A program made the position numbers and the translations under genes. Positions 1 to 9,144 of a stretch of DNA of 56,452 nt are shown piece by piece. Each line of letters starts with the position of its first letter. The stretch's first letter is position 1. The notes beneath the pieces are model-generated. The model made no database searches. It was not told where the DNA came from and worked only from the letters and a program-made list of their open reading frames with translations. The DNA is from Clostridia bacterium (GTDB lineage: Bacteria; Bacillota; Clostridia; Oscillospirales; CAG-272), in the NCBI GenBank assembly GCA_017504625.1, contig JAFVQU010000022.1, forward strand, positions 1 through 56,452, given 5' to 3'.

Positions 1-3
1 TAA

Positions 4-855
4 TTATACGAATCTTTGCGCGTACTGACATCTGCGACATAGCTCCTCGGCGGCGCGGCGGCATTCAAAGCCTTTTCGCATTGCAGCTGCGCGATTTGAG
101 CCGAGAATATCGGATATTTCAGCTTCAAAAATGTTGCCAAGAGTAATTATGCCGTCGCTATCAAGACAACAGGGAACAACGGTTCCGTCAGAAAGTATAC
201 CGAAATGGTCGCGAAGGCCGTAGCAGGTCACCTCGTCGCCAAAGCTTTGTGCCTCTCTGTCGGGCCATTCAAAGCGGTCGCCGTATTCGAGAAAAAGCTT
301 TTCACGAATGCGAAGTCCGCGCGTGTTTTCTGCCCATTCGCCTTTAATATTTTTTCGCAGAAAATCAAGCGCGATATCGTTGTTACCGCCGTCAAAGCCC
401 TTGTTCCATAAGCGAAGCACGACGATAACGCCCAACGCTGACGCTTTCTTTGCAAATTCTGCTATATCGGCAAGATAATTTTTATATTTTTCGGCGTCAT
501 CGCCCTCAAAGCTGTGAAGCGAGATGTTTATTTTGTGCAAGTGAGGTTTTTTTGTATTTTCATCGCATACTGAGAGCAATTCAAAACCCCTTCGTGAGAG
601 AAGCGTGCCGTTGGTCGTTATCATCGGCTTAAAGTCTCTGTTTGCCGCCATCTTTATAAATTCAGGCAGGTCGGGATGAGTCAGCGGCTCTCCCATCAGG
701 TGAAAATAGAGGTATTTTGTAACGCCGTCAAGCTTTTTTAGCACGGCGTCAAATTCCTCAACCGTCATTTTCCTTGCAGGACGGCTATGCCCGTGACAAA
801 ACGAGCAGTTCATATTGCAAATATTCGTTATTTCAACGTATACGCGTGAGTACAT
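4..855 (-). CDS. Radical SAM protein with SPASM-type C-terminus
   Basis: A radical SAM enzyme of 283 residues. The Cx3Cx2C cluster motif (CNMNCSFC) sits at residues 13-20, right after a short first strand, as in SPASM/twitch maturases. The C-terminus carries further cysteines (a CC pair after a GTVVPCC stretch, and LCRRC near the end), which fits an auxiliary cluster. A GAGGAAATAAC stretch precedes the ATG. The gene starts 12 bp after the end of the DUF4097 gene on the same strand, so it may be the last member of that operon. Substrate unknown: no precursor peptide gene is visible nearby, although the window starts just beyond its stop codon. Family call firm, function open. Confidence 0.85.
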   Translation of the reverse strand: MYSRVYVEITNICNMNCSFCHGHSRPARKMTVEEFDAVLKKLDGVTKYLYFHLMGEPLTHPDLPEFIKMAANRDFKPMITTNGTLLSRRGFELLSVCDENTKKPHLHKINISLHSFEGDDAEKYKNYLADIAEFAKKASALGVIVVLRLWNKGFDGGNNDIALDFLRKNIKGEWAENTRGLRIREKLFLEYGDRFEWPDREAQSFGDEVTCYGLRDHFGILSDGTVVPCCLDSDGIITLGNIFEAEISDILGSNRAAAMRKGFECRRAAEELCRRCQYAQRFV

Positions 856-867
856 GTTATTTCCTCG

Positions 868-1836
868 TCAGTTACCTGAAATGTTAATTATGATATCGCC
901 CGTGTCGGTCTTTATTTCGCACGTGCCGCCCGCAACGCTTGAAGGTACGCTGACCTTACCCGTGTCGGTTCCTACGGTAAATGTCTTGCCTGAAAGCAGG
1001 CTTCCCTTAACGTCGCCGGTGTCTGTTTTAATATAAAGCTCAACGGCGTCACATTTTTCAAGAGTGACGTCACCGGTATCGCGCTCAACGCTGAGCTTCT
1101 TGCGTGATATTACGTTTTTAAGAGTAATACCACCGGTAGTGCCGCTTGAAGAGAGATTATTGCAGGTCACGTCAGTCAGTTTTGTTTTGCCCGTGCTTAC
1201 GGAAAGAGTAATATCTCCTGCACAGCTTACCGATGAAAGAGTTATATGACCTGTCGAGGTCGCAATAGCGATATCGTTTGTCTTGACGTTCTCAAGAGTG
1301 ATATTTCCCGTGCTGGCGGTCATGGTTATTTTGTCCGCGGATGAAAGACAGCTTATATTACCCGTGCTGACCTTTACTTCAATATTTTCAAAGCAGAGAT
1401 TCTCGGGAAGAGAAACGTCGCCCGTGCTGAGCTTGATCTTAAGCTCGGAATACATGCCGTCGGGCAAATAAACGGTTACTTTCTCGGCGGGAAACCAGGT
1501 TATTGAGATACGCTCGTACCATTTTCTCGTATCGTTGATCTTTATATTCAAGATCCCGTTTTCAACACTTACGGTATGAGGCGTTTTCTTATTTTCAAGG
1601 CATTCTACGCGACATTTTCCATCGGCTGAGCGAAGAAAGCTGATATCTTCCGTGTTACATTCTATATGTATTTTTTCAAAGCTGTCACTTACCTCATAAG
1701 TTGCCGACCGATATTTGTCTGTTTCAAGCTTACTGTAATCCCAATTTACACAAGACATCACTGTAACACCTCCGAAAATGCCTATAATTATCATTATTAC
1801 GGCTATAATCAACCATATTTTATCAGATCTTTTCAT
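868..1836 (-). CDS. DUF4097 family beta-repeat envelope protein
   Basis: A 322-residue protein with an N-terminal membrane segment (about residues 8-30, hydrophobic and rich in Ile and Val) and a long body of short repeats of the form STGxI/DTGDV (STGDVSL, STGNISC, STGNITL, STGHITL, DTGDVTL, DTGDIII). This is the signature of DUF4097, a putative adhesin-like beta-solenoid domain exposed outside the membrane. Its ATG overlaps the stop of the DUF1700 gene by one base (TAATG), which implies translational coupling. PadR, DUF1700 and DUF4097 are a common trio in Firmicutes and are thought to respond to envelope conditions. The precise role is unknown. Confidence 0.85.
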   Translation of the reverse strand: MKRSDKIWLIIAVIMIIIGIFGGVTVMSCVNWDYSKLETDKYRSATYEVSDSFEKIHIECNTEDISFLRSADGKCRVECLENKKTPHTVSVENGILNIKINDTRKWYERISITWFPAEKVTVYLPDGMYSELKIKLSTGDVSLPENLCFENIEVKVSTGNISCLSSADKITMTASTGNITLENVKTNDIAIATSTGHITLSSVSCAGDITLSVSTGKTKLTDVTCNNLSSSGTTGGITLKNVISRKKLSVERDTGDVTLEKCDAVELYIKTDTGDVKGSLLSGKTFTVGTDTGKVSVPSSVAGGTCEIKTDTGDIIINISGN

Positions 1837-2435
1837 TATGCCGCCTCCTTACGAAGAAATAATCTCTTTATCCATAGTGCGATTTTCTTAGTCAGTATTG
1901 CCGTGCCACGCGTTGCCTCGCGTGAGCCGAAAAAGAGAAGAACAGAAAGACCCAAAAGAAAGATCCCCGCAAATATCAGAAAAAGACCTGAGGTGAGATT
2001 AGGTGTGAAGGACAAAAGCAAGCCCGACAAAATTCCGCCAAATCCGCCACCCACAAAGGACGCAAATACCGCCCATAGAGAAACGATGAGTGACCATAAG
2101 GTTGCGTATACTGACAAAGCTACGGCAAAAATTGAGATAAGTATGGGGAGCCAAATAGGGAAGCCCAATACGATAAGAACTATCTCCCAAGCCGCTAATC
2201 TGCGCTTGGGTTCAAGTCTTTTTTTGACTATTTTAACAAGCGGTGTTTCTCTTATGATCTGCTCGGCAATTTCATCGGATGAACCGATATCCGCGATAGC
2301 CTGATCCTCGGAAAGACCTTCCTCAACGCGATCGTCTATCATTTCGCTATAAAATTGCAATCTTTCATTTATATCACTTTTCGGCAGTCCGGAAAGCTTT
2401 TCTTCAAGCTCTGATAAAAATTTGAATTTAGTCAT
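1836..2435 (-). CDS. DUF1700/HAAS-domain membrane protein
   Basis: About 199 residues from the ATG at 2435, chosen because GGAGG lies nine bases upstream; a longer reading from 2444 would put the start directly on that ribosome site. The N-terminus (FLSELEEKLSGLPKSDINE followed by a helical YSEMIDDRVEEG segment) is the HAAS domain typical of DUF1700. It is followed by about three or four hydrophobic segments and a basic tail. The gene overlaps the PadR gene by 8 bp and the DUF4097 gene by 1 bp. Known partners of PadR regulators in Firmicutes carry this domain and probably act as membrane-bound signalling or anti-regulator proteins; that role is inference here. Confidence 0.85.
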   Translation of the reverse strand: MTKFKFLSELEEKLSGLPKSDINERLQFYSEMIDDRVEEGLSEDQAIADIGSSDEIAEQIIRETPLVKIVKKRLEPKRRLAAWEIVLIVLGFPIWLPILISIFAVALSVYATLWSLIVSLWAVFASFVGGGFGGILSGLLLSFTPNLTSGLFLIFAGIFLLGLSVLLFFGSREATRGTAILTKKIALWIKRLFLRKEAA

Positions 2436-2748
2436 TACCGTCATCCTCCTTTACAACAAATTGGTATATCGACATGACCTCCCGCCATTCTTCCTTAAAG
2501 CTTTTGATTCGGTCAAGTCCTGCGTCTGTTATTTTGTAATATTTGCGAAGCCTGCCGTCGTGCTCTGCCGTGCGGACGGTGAGCATATTTGCCGATTCAA
2601 GTCGCTTCAATATGGTATATAGCGTTGATTCCGACATTTCAATATATGGCTTCATATCTTTTATGATTTTATATCCGTAGGATTCCTCGTTTTTTATTGC
2701 GGCGAGGACACATACGTCAAGTATTCCGCGTTTTAATTGAATATCCAT
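2428..2748 (-). CDS. PadR family transcriptional regulator
   Basis: A 106-residue winged-helix regulator. MDIQLKRGILDVCVLAAI, then a YGYKIIKDM helix, ESTLYTILKRLE recognition helix and a wing with GRLRKYYKIT, are classic PadR features. A good ribosome site (GGGAGG) precedes the ATG. It is the first gene of an operon with the DUF1700 and DUF4097 genes. A perfect 10-bp inverted repeat flanks the -10 box of its own promoter, which suggests autorepression with release by an unknown signal. Confidence 0.9.
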   Translation of the reverse strand: MDIQLKRGILDVCVLAAIKNEESYGYKIIKDMKPYIEMSESTLYTILKRLESANMLTVRTAEHDGRLRKYYKITDAGLDRIKSFKEEWREVMSIYQFVVKEDDGND

Positions 2749-2801
2749 ACAATACCTCCCATTACATAATACATCATATCACGAGGTATTGTACTTGTCA
2801 A
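2749..2801 (-). promoter_or_regulatory. Promoter and candidate PadR operator
   Basis: On the minus strand, TTGACA (2796-2801) and TATGAT (2773-2778) are separated by 17 bp. A perfect inverted repeat, ACAATACCTC (2749-2758) and GAGGTATTGT (2783-2792), brackets the -10 box, one arm lying in the spacer and the other overlapping the ribosome site. This is what an autorepressor operator would look like. Operator function is inferred. Confidence 0.65.
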
Positions 2802-2832
2802 GAGCTTTTGACAAAAAATGTTCTTAACTAAC

Positions 2833-2862
2833 AAAAAAGGCGGAGAGCCGAAGCTCTCCGCC
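2833..2862 (-). terminator. Rho-independent terminator of the fucI transcript
   Basis: A 10-bp perfect GC-rich stem (2839-2848 with 2853-2862, four-base loop) is followed on the minus strand by six T residues (plus-strand A run 2833-2838). It lies 25 bp beyond the fucI stop. Confidence 0.9.
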
Positions 2863-2886
2863 AAAGGAGATTGACTATTTGTTAAA

Positions 2887-4716
2887 TTACTTGTAGAGAG
2901 GACCGTAGGTTGCGCAAGCGCGGTAGTCCTGACCTTCCTTATCCATACCGAATGCGTTCCAAGCTGCAGGGCGGTAGATATCGTCCTCGGGAACGTTGTG
3001 CATACAAACGGGAATGCGGAGCATCGAGCACATGGTGATAAGGTCTGCGCCTATGTGTCCGTAGGAGATAGCACCGTGGTTTGCGCCCCAGTTCATCATT
3101 ACCTCGTAAGCGGTCTTGAAGGGCGAGCCTTCCTTACCGTCGCAACGAGGAGCGAACCAAGTGCAAGGCCAAGTGGGGTTAGTTCTCTCCATGAGAGTAT
3201 CGGAAACCTCGTCGGGAAGGTTTACAGTCCAACCTTCAGCGATCTGAAGAACGGGGCCGAGTCCCTTAACGAGATTCATACGGATCATAGTGCAGGGCAT
3301 TTCTGCCTTGGTGGTATAGTGAGAGGAGAATCCGCCGCCGCGGAAGTTATCAAAGCCTGCCTCGCACCAAACGGTAGCATCGGTCATCTTCTTGATATCC
3401 TCATCGGTAACCTCCCACCATCTCTTCATGGTAGCGTTGCCGTTCTCGTCGGTGCAAACGCCCGATGCGTCAAGACAAGCGGCGCCGGAGTTGAGAAGGT
3501 GGATGATACCGTTTGACTCAGCTGCCTTGCCCTCGAGCTTGTAGCCGGTAACTCTCTCGGTAGCCTCGCCCGACCAATATGTACGAACGTCAGCAAAGAT
3601 CTGCGCGCGGTGAGTGAGCAATCTCATCATAAGCATTCCCATACCGTTGAGAATGTCGTTCTCGGTAGCGAGAGTATAGGGTTCACGAGCGCCCTCGTAG
3701 TCAAAGGTAGAGGAGAGAAGAGCCTCGGGGTAGTCACAGTTGGGCCAATGGTCAGTCCACTGACGCTGTCCTTGGAATCCGCCCGCGATTGCGTTATGTC
3801 CAACCTTTTCTTCCTCAAACTTGTCGGAAAGTCTGGGGTTACCTGCCATAAGGTCCTTGATTATGCAGTACATTTTAACAGTGAATTCCCACTGCTTTTC
3901 TTTTTCCTCGGGAGTAAATTTGATGCGAGCCTTTTCGCCAAGGAAGTCAACTTCCTCGGGGTTATCGTCTCGGCCTTCCTTGCAGTGTTCACGAGTCCAA
4001 GCGAGAGCCTTCTGGTAATCTTCCTCACAGTAAATGCCCTCTTCCATTCGACGAAGGATCTCAACCTCGTCAACGGACTCTATTCTCATGCCGAAGTATT
4101 CCTCGAGCATTGCCTGATCCATAATGGAGCCTGCAATACCCATGCACTGAGAACCGATCTGGAGGTAAGACTTACCTCTCATAGTTGCAACCGCAACTGC
4201 CGCACGGCCAAAGCGAAGGAGCTTTTCCTTAACGTCGTCGGGAATCTGGGTTACCTGATCGCGATCCTGTACCTCATGTCCGTAGATACCGAATGCGGGA
4301 AGTCCCTTCTGCGCGTGACCTGCAAGAACAGCCGCCAAGTAAACTGCGCCGGGACGCTCAGTACCGTTAAAGCCCCATACACCCTTGATGGTGTGGGGAT
4401 CCATATCCATAGTTTCAGAGCCGTAGCACCAGCAAGGCGTTACGGAAAGAGTGATCGAAACACCCTCCTTCTTGAACTTGTCAGCACAAGCAGCCGCCTC
4501 GGGAACACGTCCGATGCAGGTGTCTGCCATAACTACCTTTACGGGTTCGCCGTTAGAGTAGAAAAGATTTTCTTCAAAGAGCTTCTTAGCTGCTTCAGCC
4601 ATTGCCCATACGAGGGGCTCGAGCGATTCGCGGAGCATCATAGGACCACGTCTGCCGTCAACAATGGGACGAATACCAATTACGGGATAATCGCCAACGT
4701 ATCTGTTAGTTGCCAT
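2887..4716 (-). CDS. fucI: L-fucose isomerase
   Basis: Converts L-fucose to L-fuculose (and D-arabinose to D-ribulose) in the cytoplasm, using Mn2+. The 609-residue protein matches E. coli FucI along its whole length as remembered: GIRPIVDGRRG near the N-terminus, the VTPCWCYGSETMDMDP block, WGFNGTERPGAVYLAA, SQCMGIAGSIMDQ, AGFQGQRQWTDHWPN, and the closing RIPVCMHNVPEDD and GQDYRACATYGPLYK. The start at 4716 is preceded by GGAGG; an in-frame TTG further upstream overlaps that site and is rejected. The gene is downstream of a sugar ABC transporter on the same strand and near fucU, so the locus is set for uptake and catabolism of L-fucose. Fuculokinase and fuculose-phosphate aldolase are not in the window. 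Confidence 0.96.
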   Translation of the reverse strand: MATNRYVGDYPVIGIRPIVDGRRGPMMLRESLEPLVWAMAEAAKKLFEENLFYSNGEPVKVVMADTCIGRVPEAAACADKFKKEGVSITLSVTPCWCYGSETMDMDPHTIKGVWGFNGTERPGAVYLAAVLAGHAQKGLPAFGIYGHEVQDRDQVTQIPDDVKEKLLRFGRAAVAVATMRGKSYLQIGSQCMGIAGSIMDQAMLEEYFGMRIESVDEVEILRRMEEGIYCEEDYQKALAWTREHCKEGRDDNPEEVDFLGEKARIKFTPEEKEKQWEFTVKMYCIIKDLMAGNPRLSDKFEEEKVGHNAIAGGFQGQRQWTDHWPNCDYPEALLSSTFDYEGAREPYTLATENDILNGMGMLMMRLLTHRAQIFADVRTYWSGEATERVTGYKLEGKAAESNGIIHLLNSGAACLDASGVCTDENGNATMKRWWEVTDEDIKKMTDATVWCEAGFDNFRGGGFSSHYTTKAEMPCTMIRMNLVKGLGPVLQIAEGWTVNLPDEVSDTLMERTNPTWPCTWFAPRCDGKEGSPFKTAYEVMMNWGANHGAISYGHIGADLITMCSMLRIPVCMHNVPEDDIYRPAAWNAFGMDKEGQDYRACATYGPLYK

Positions 4717-4820
4717 AATTTTGTCCTCCAAATTTATATTTCTTAAATTTATTCAAATGCACAAGGTGCCTTGTTTTCAAAGTTAGGTGGAGAATTTTGC
4801 CGTATTTTTGGAAAGCATAA

Positions 4821-4858
4821 GTCCCTCCCCGCTGAAAACGGAGAGGGACCATTTTTTT
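4821..4858. other. Strong intergenic hairpin between binding-protein gene and fucI
   Basis: An 11-bp stem (4821-4831 with 4839-4849, one G-U pair when read on the minus strand) with a seven-base loop. On the plus strand it is followed by seven T residues, but no plus-strand gene ends here. On the minus strand it follows the substrate-binding protein gene and lacks a T run, so it more likely stabilises the upstream message end or tunes fucI expression than terminates fully. Confidence 0.5.
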
Positions 4859-4941
4859 GCGGGTCAAATATTATTTATTTGATCCTTTTCAAGTCATAGC
4901 TTGATATAATCGGGCTTGTCAGAAATTTTCAGGTCTGAAAA

Positions 4942-5970
4942 TTAGCCCATGTAGAAGATGTTCTTCTCTCTCTGCTCGTCGATATTGTCAGCGTTGTACC
5001 AAACACCTGCGATACCAACGTCCTGTACGGTCTCGCCTGCGAGCTTCTTAGCTGCGAGCTCAACTGCCTTGTAGCCGATGCTGTAGGAGTCCTGTGCAAC
5101 AGAACCTACGAGAAGTGCATAAGTAGCGCCCTTATCCTTCATCCAGTTGTACTGGTTTGTACCTGCGTCGAATCCGCAGAAGAGGATATCCTTGTAAGTA
5201 GCAGCGTTATCGGAGATCTCGGGGAATACTTCATTAACAACACCCTCGTTGGTCATGAAGATGGACTGTGCGCCCCACTCCTTGAGTGCGGTAAGACCGA
5301 GCTTGTACTCGCCTGCGTTGTTAGCCTTAACCTGAACGTTTACGTCGAGGGTATAGCCGTCAGCTGTTGCGAGAGCGGTGATCTTATCCTTGAAACCGCC
5401 GGCACGGTCGATACCGGTGGAGGTGGAGTCGTGCTGAATGATACCTACCTTGTAGCCGTTAGCAAGAACGTTCTGGCTCTTGAGGTATGCGTAGAAGTTT
5501 TCTGCAGCAACGCCTGCAGCTGCGTAGTTGTCGGTAGCAACGCCGCCGATTGTGGGATCCTTACCCTTGGTGATGTCTGCGCCGCCGGAGTAGAGACCGG
5601 AGTCGAACTCAACTACGGGAAGACCCTTGTCGTATGCGGAGGTGAGCTCGTCACCGAAGCCAAGACCGATGGTTGCAAGAACGATAGCCTTAATATCCTT
5701 AGTGTTAAGAGCCGCCTGAACCATTTCTCTCTGCTGGTTAACGTACTCTTCGGACTCAGCGGTGGGTCCACGGAAGGTTACGTTGTAGCCGTAATCCTTA
5801 CCAGCCTGCTCTGCGCCTGCCTTAACAGCCTGCCAGAAAGCGTGAGTCTCACCCTTTGCAACTACTGCAATGGTACCCTTAGTGTCGGTCTTTGCGCCGC
5901 CACATGCGAAGAGGCAAGAGCAAAGTGCTATTGCGAGAACAACAGCGAAAATCTTTGTAAGCTTTTTCAT
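4942..5970 (-). CDS. Sugar ABC transporter substrate-binding lipoprotein (RbsB-like)
   Basis: A 342-residue secreted lipoprotein: MKKLTK, a hydrophobic signal segment, and a lipobox ending in LFAC at about residue 22. The mature part begins with TIAVVAKGETHAFWQAVKAG, the usual start of periplasmic-binding-protein type I (ribose/galactose cluster) proteins, and contains DSTSTGIDRAGGFKD and ILFCGFDAG. It binds a monosaccharide outside the cell and hands it to the permease. GGAGG precedes the ATG at 5970. The gene follows the ATPase and permease genes and precedes fucI, so L-fucose or a related sugar is the likely ligand; that ligand is inferred from context. Confidence 0.9.
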   Translation of the reverse strand: MKKLTKIFAVVLAIALCSCLFACGGAKTDTKGTIAVVAKGETHAFWQAVKAGAEQAGKDYGYNVTFRGPTAESEEYVNQQREMVQAALNTKDIKAIVLATIGLGFGDELTSAYDKGLPVVEFDSGLYSGGADITKGKDPTIGGVATDNYAAAGVAAENFYAYLKSQNVLANGYKVGIIQHDSTSTGIDRAGGFKDKITALATADGYTLDVNVQVKANNAGEYKLGLTALKEWGAQSIFMTNEGVVNEVFPEISDNAATYKDILFCGFDAGTNQYNWMKDKGATYALLVGSVAQDSYSIGYKAVELAAKKLAGETVQDVGIAGVWYNADNIDEQREKNIFYMG

Positions 5971-6053
5971 TAGAAAATCCTCCAAAAAAATTTTTTATTT
6001 ATAAAAACCTTTTCGTTTTTATACAAATTTAAGTAAGTTTGCAGAGAAGAGAA

Positions 6054-7328
6054 TTATTTTTTCTTTTCTTCTGCCTTGAGCGCGGGAACGTCAACCTTGA
6101 TGACCTGCTTGAGTGCTGCGATCTCAGCGTCGATTTCCTTTACTCTTGCTACTGCCTCGGGATTGTTCTTAGCCGAGAGAGCGTAATCCTTTTCGATCTT
6201 GAGTTCCTCGATCTTCTCCTTGGTGTCCTTAAGGAGCTTGTCGGAGGGCTTTTCGATCTTGACCTTAGCAGCAGCCTTCTTCTTGAGAACGTCAAGGAGA
6301 ACTGCGCCAACAACGATAACACCGGTTACCGCGTATGTAATATTGGTTGCCGAAACAACGCTACCGCCTGCAAGAGCCATGTTAAGACCCTGACGGATAA
6401 CTACGAGAATGAGTGAGCCGAGGATGGTACCGATTACGGAAGCGGAACCACCGGTCGTGCTTGTACCGCCGATGTAAACGCCTGCGATCGCGTCAAGCTC
6501 CATACCGTTACCGCCCGCGATTGTAAGCGAGGGGTTGGATGCTACGTAGAAGAGAGCTGCAAGACCTGCGAAGAAGCCGCCGATAGCGTACGCGATGATC
6601 TTGTACTTGTCAACGTTGATACCCGAAAGACGAGTTGCTTCCTCGTTACTACCGATAGCGAGAATGTAACGACCGATCTTGGTCTTATACATTACTACCA
6701 TACAAATAACTGTAAGAACGAGAACCCAGATAATACCTACGGGGAAGCCGTTGTAGTTAGTGAATATCTTCTGGAACCAACCGGTAGTGGGGTATTTTAC
6801 TGCGGAAGAGGTCTTTCTTACTGCCTCGGAAATAACCGAGGTAAGACCGCGGGACACGAGCATTGTGCCAAGAGTCGCGATAAAGGGAGCGATCTTGCAC
6901 TTAGCAACGAGAAATCCGTTGATAAGACCGAATGCCAAGCCTGTCAAGAGAATGACGGGAATGGTGAGCCAAAGAGTACCGTCTTCAACAGAAACACCTG
7001 TCTTGCAGATAGCACCTGCGAAAACTGCGGAACCGATACATACAGTACCGATTGAAAGGTCGATACCGCCGGTTGCGATAACGAATGTTACGCCGAGAGC
7101 GAGGATCGCGTAGGGAACGAGAGCCTTACTCATGGTAAGAAGCATACCGCTGCTTGCGAAGCTGGGATTGATGAGAGTGAAGAGGGCGAAGAGTACGATC
7201 GTTGCGAAAACGATAACTATGTTCTGCTTGCCGCCGGTCTTCATATAGTTGCCGATTCTTGCGAACGTCTGGCGAATGCGTCCGCGTGCGTTTAATTTAG
7301 AATTAAATTGATTATTTACCTGTTTCAT
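6054..7328 (-). CDS. Sugar ABC transporter permease (RbsC-like) with C-terminal coiled coil
   Basis: A 424-residue membrane protein with about eight or more transmembrane segments. ATGGIDLSIGTV and the GANxE-like IGSNEEATRLSGINVDKYK motif are hallmarks of the RbsC/AraH permease family (BPD_transp_2). The ATG at 7328 follows GGGAGG and lies just after the TGA of the ATPase gene, indicating coupling. The family is usually near 320-350 residues. Here the last 70 or so form a charged Lys/Glu-rich helical tail (KIEKPSDKLLKDTKEKIEEL through PALKAEEKKK) predicted to be a cytoplasmic coiled coil, which is unusual. Confidence 0.92.
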   Translation of the reverse strand: MKQVNNQFNSKLNARGRIRQTFARIGNYMKTGGKQNIVIVFATIVLFALFTLINPSFASSGMLLTMSKALVPYAILALGVTFVIATGGIDLSIGTVCIGSAVFAGAICKTGVSVEDGTLWLTIPVILLTGLAFGLINGFLVAKCKIAPFIATLGTMLVSRGLTSVISEAVRKTSSAVKYPTTGWFQKIFTNYNGFPVGIIWVLVLTVICMVVMYKTKIGRYILAIGSNEEATRLSGINVDKYKIIAYAIGGFFAGLAALFYVASNPSLTIAGGNGMELDAIAGVYIGGTSTTGGSASVIGTILGSLILVVIRQGLNMALAGGSVVSATNITYAVTGVIVVGAVLLDVLKKKAAAKVKIEKPSDKLLKDTKEKIEELKIEKDYALSAKNNPEAVARVKEIDAEIAALKQVIKVDVPALKAEEKKK

Positions 7329-7329
7329 A

Positions 7330-8832
7330 TCAGTTTTCCTCCCGCATAGTAGCAAGCTGCATGATATTTTCCTGATTTGCCTCGGAAATGTCAAGTTCAC
7401 CGGTCTTTCTACCCTCGCACATTACGAGAACGCGGTCAGACATTCGGAGAATCTCAACAAGCTCGGAGGAGATCATGATGATCGACTTGCCCTGTTTTGA
7501 AAGCTCGTTCATAAGTGTGTATATTTCGCTCTTCGCGCCTACGTCGATACCACGCGTGGGCTCGTCGAATATCAGGATATCGCAATCCTGAATAAGCCAT
7601 CTTGCGATAATAACCTTCTGCTGATTACCGCCCGAAAGATTCTTTAAGAGCTGTTCCATAGAAGGAGTCTTGGTGCGGAGCTTTCCGTTATATACTTCTG
7701 CTTCTTTCTTGAGCTTACCGTCGTCGATAAGTCCGGACTGAACGTATCTGTCCATAGAAGCGATCGCGGTATTTTCGGATACCGATTTGAGAAGCATCAG
7801 TCCGTATCTCTTTCTATCCTCGGAAAGATAACCGATACCGTGCTTTACGGCGTCACAAGGAGTTTTGATATTGACCTTTTCGCCGTTAATGTAGATCTCA
7901 CCGCTGTCAAAGGAGTCTGCGCCGAATATTGCACGTGCAACTTCGGTTCTTCCCGCGCCCATAAGGCCGGAGAAACCGAGGATCTCGCCCTTGCGGAGAG
8001 TAAAGCTTACGTCCTTAATGGTCTTACCGCTACAAAGGTTCTTAACCTCAAGCACTACGGGAGCGTCGGGAGCGACCTCGCTGTGTGTCTTGGGGTCCTC
8101 GTAAACTACACGACCGATCATCATGTTGATGATCTCGTCCTTGGTTACCTCTGCGGTGTTAACCGTTCCAACGTATTCGCCGTCACGCATTACCGTGATT
8201 CTGTCGGAGATGCGCTTGATCTCGTCCATTCTGTGAGATATGTAGATCATTCCGATGCCCTTAGCCTTAAGGTCATACATGATCTTGAAGAGCTCCTCTA
8301 TCTCTGCCTGAGTAAGAGCAGCAGTAGGCTCGTCAAGGATAAGAAGCTTACAGTCACGAGAAACTGCCTTTGCGATCTCAACCATCTGCTGTTTACCAAC
8401 GGTAAGGCTTCCGAGAGTGGTTCTCGGGTCGATCTTTATGCCGATAAGCTCAAAGAGCTTTTCAGCTTCCTTTATCATGTCGGCGTCCTTGATGAATGCT
8501 CCGCCTGACATCGGTTCTCTTCCTATATATATATTCTGCGCTACGGTCAGGTGATTCATCATGTTAAGCTCCTGATGTATCATGCTGATTCCGAGCTGCT
8601 GAGATTCGCCGATGTTTTTTACCGAGTAAGGCTCGCCAATGTAGGTTATCTTACCTCCATCAGCCTGATGAATACCCGTAAGAACCTTCATAAGGGTAGA
8701 TTTTCCCGCACCGTTTTCACCTACGAGAGCGTGAATCTCACCGTAATGCAAATCGAAATGAACGCCCTTGAGCGCGTGAACGCCGTGGAAACGCTTGTCT
8801 ATGCCATCCATTTCAAGCAAAAAGTTCTGCAT
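7330..8832 (-). CDS. Sugar ABC transporter ATP-binding protein (RbsA/MglA-like)
   Basis: A 500-residue protein with two ABC ATPase domains in tandem, as in RbsA and MglA. The first has Walker A GENGAGKST and Walker B LLILDEPTAAL. The second has the degenerate Walker A GLMGAGRTE, the signature LSGGNQQKV and Walker B ILIFDEPTRGIDVG. It energises monosaccharide import with the downstream permease and binding protein. The ATG at 8832 has an AGGGGG ribosome site. It is the first gene of a minus-strand operon that appears to run through the permease, binding protein and fucI. Confidence 0.95.
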   Translation of the reverse strand: MQNFLLEMDGIDKRFHGVHALKGVHFDLHYGEIHALVGENGAGKSTLMKVLTGIHQADGGKITYIGEPYSVKNIGESQQLGISMIHQELNMMNHLTVAQNIYIGREPMSGGAFIKDADMIKEAEKLFELIGIKIDPRTTLGSLTVGKQQMVEIAKAVSRDCKLLILDEPTAALTQAEIEELFKIMYDLKAKGIGMIYISHRMDEIKRISDRITVMRDGEYVGTVNTAEVTKDEIINMMIGRVVYEDPKTHSEVAPDAPVVLEVKNLCSGKTIKDVSFTLRKGEILGFSGLMGAGRTEVARAIFGADSFDSGEIYINGEKVNIKTPCDAVKHGIGYLSEDRKRYGLMLLKSVSENTAIASMDRYVQSGLIDDGKLKKEAEVYNGKLRTKTPSMEQLLKNLSGGNQQKVIIARWLIQDCDILIFDEPTRGIDVGAKSEIYTLMNELSKQGKSIIMISSELVEILRMSDRVLVMCEGRKTGELDISEANQENIMQLATMREEN

Positions 8833-8863
8833 TTGATATGCCCCCTTTCATAGTTACATATTT

Positions 8864-8892
8864 ATTGTACAATTTGTATCTTAATTTTACAA
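8864..8892 (-). promoter_or_regulatory. Promoter of the sugar ABC transporter operon
   Basis: On the minus strand TTGTAA (8887-8892) and TACAAT (8864-8869) are 17 bp apart, giving a leader of about 25 nt before the ATPase ATG. A perfect palindrome ATTGTACAAT (8864-8873) covers the -10 box and could bind a regulator, such as the divergent AraC-type protein. Confidence 0.6.
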
Positions 8893-8948
8893 TGGCATAA
8901 AAGGAGAAAAATTTCACAAAAATTGACACAATGTTTTTTTGTAATATG

Positions 8949-8977
8949 TTGACAAGTCTAAAAATATGTGATATATT
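8949..8977 (+). promoter_or_regulatory. Promoter of the AraC-type regulator
   Basis: TTGACA (8949-8954) and TATATT (8972-8977) with a 17-bp spacer. Two further TTGACA hexamers (8923-8928 and 9011-9016) lie in the same 312-bp AT-rich divergent region, which otherwise holds no gene. The leader to the ATG at 9145 is about 160 nt. Confidence 0.6.
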
Positions 8978-9144
8978 TATTGTATAAATCGTTTGAGATA
9001 TTTGTATTGATTGACAAAATGATTAAGTTAAAATGATTTGATTTGTTTTATTTTGTTAAAATTAACAATTTGATAAAAAGCAAGAAACGACATAAAAAAT
9101 TATGCATATTTAACAAATTCAGTGTGCGGTTTTTGGAGGAAATA

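Noticed and set aside
3610-4746. A 378-codon plus-strand open frame opposite fucI
   Set aside because: It lies wholly antisense to a certain fucI gene with no ribosome site; long antisense frames come from the codon pattern of the real gene.
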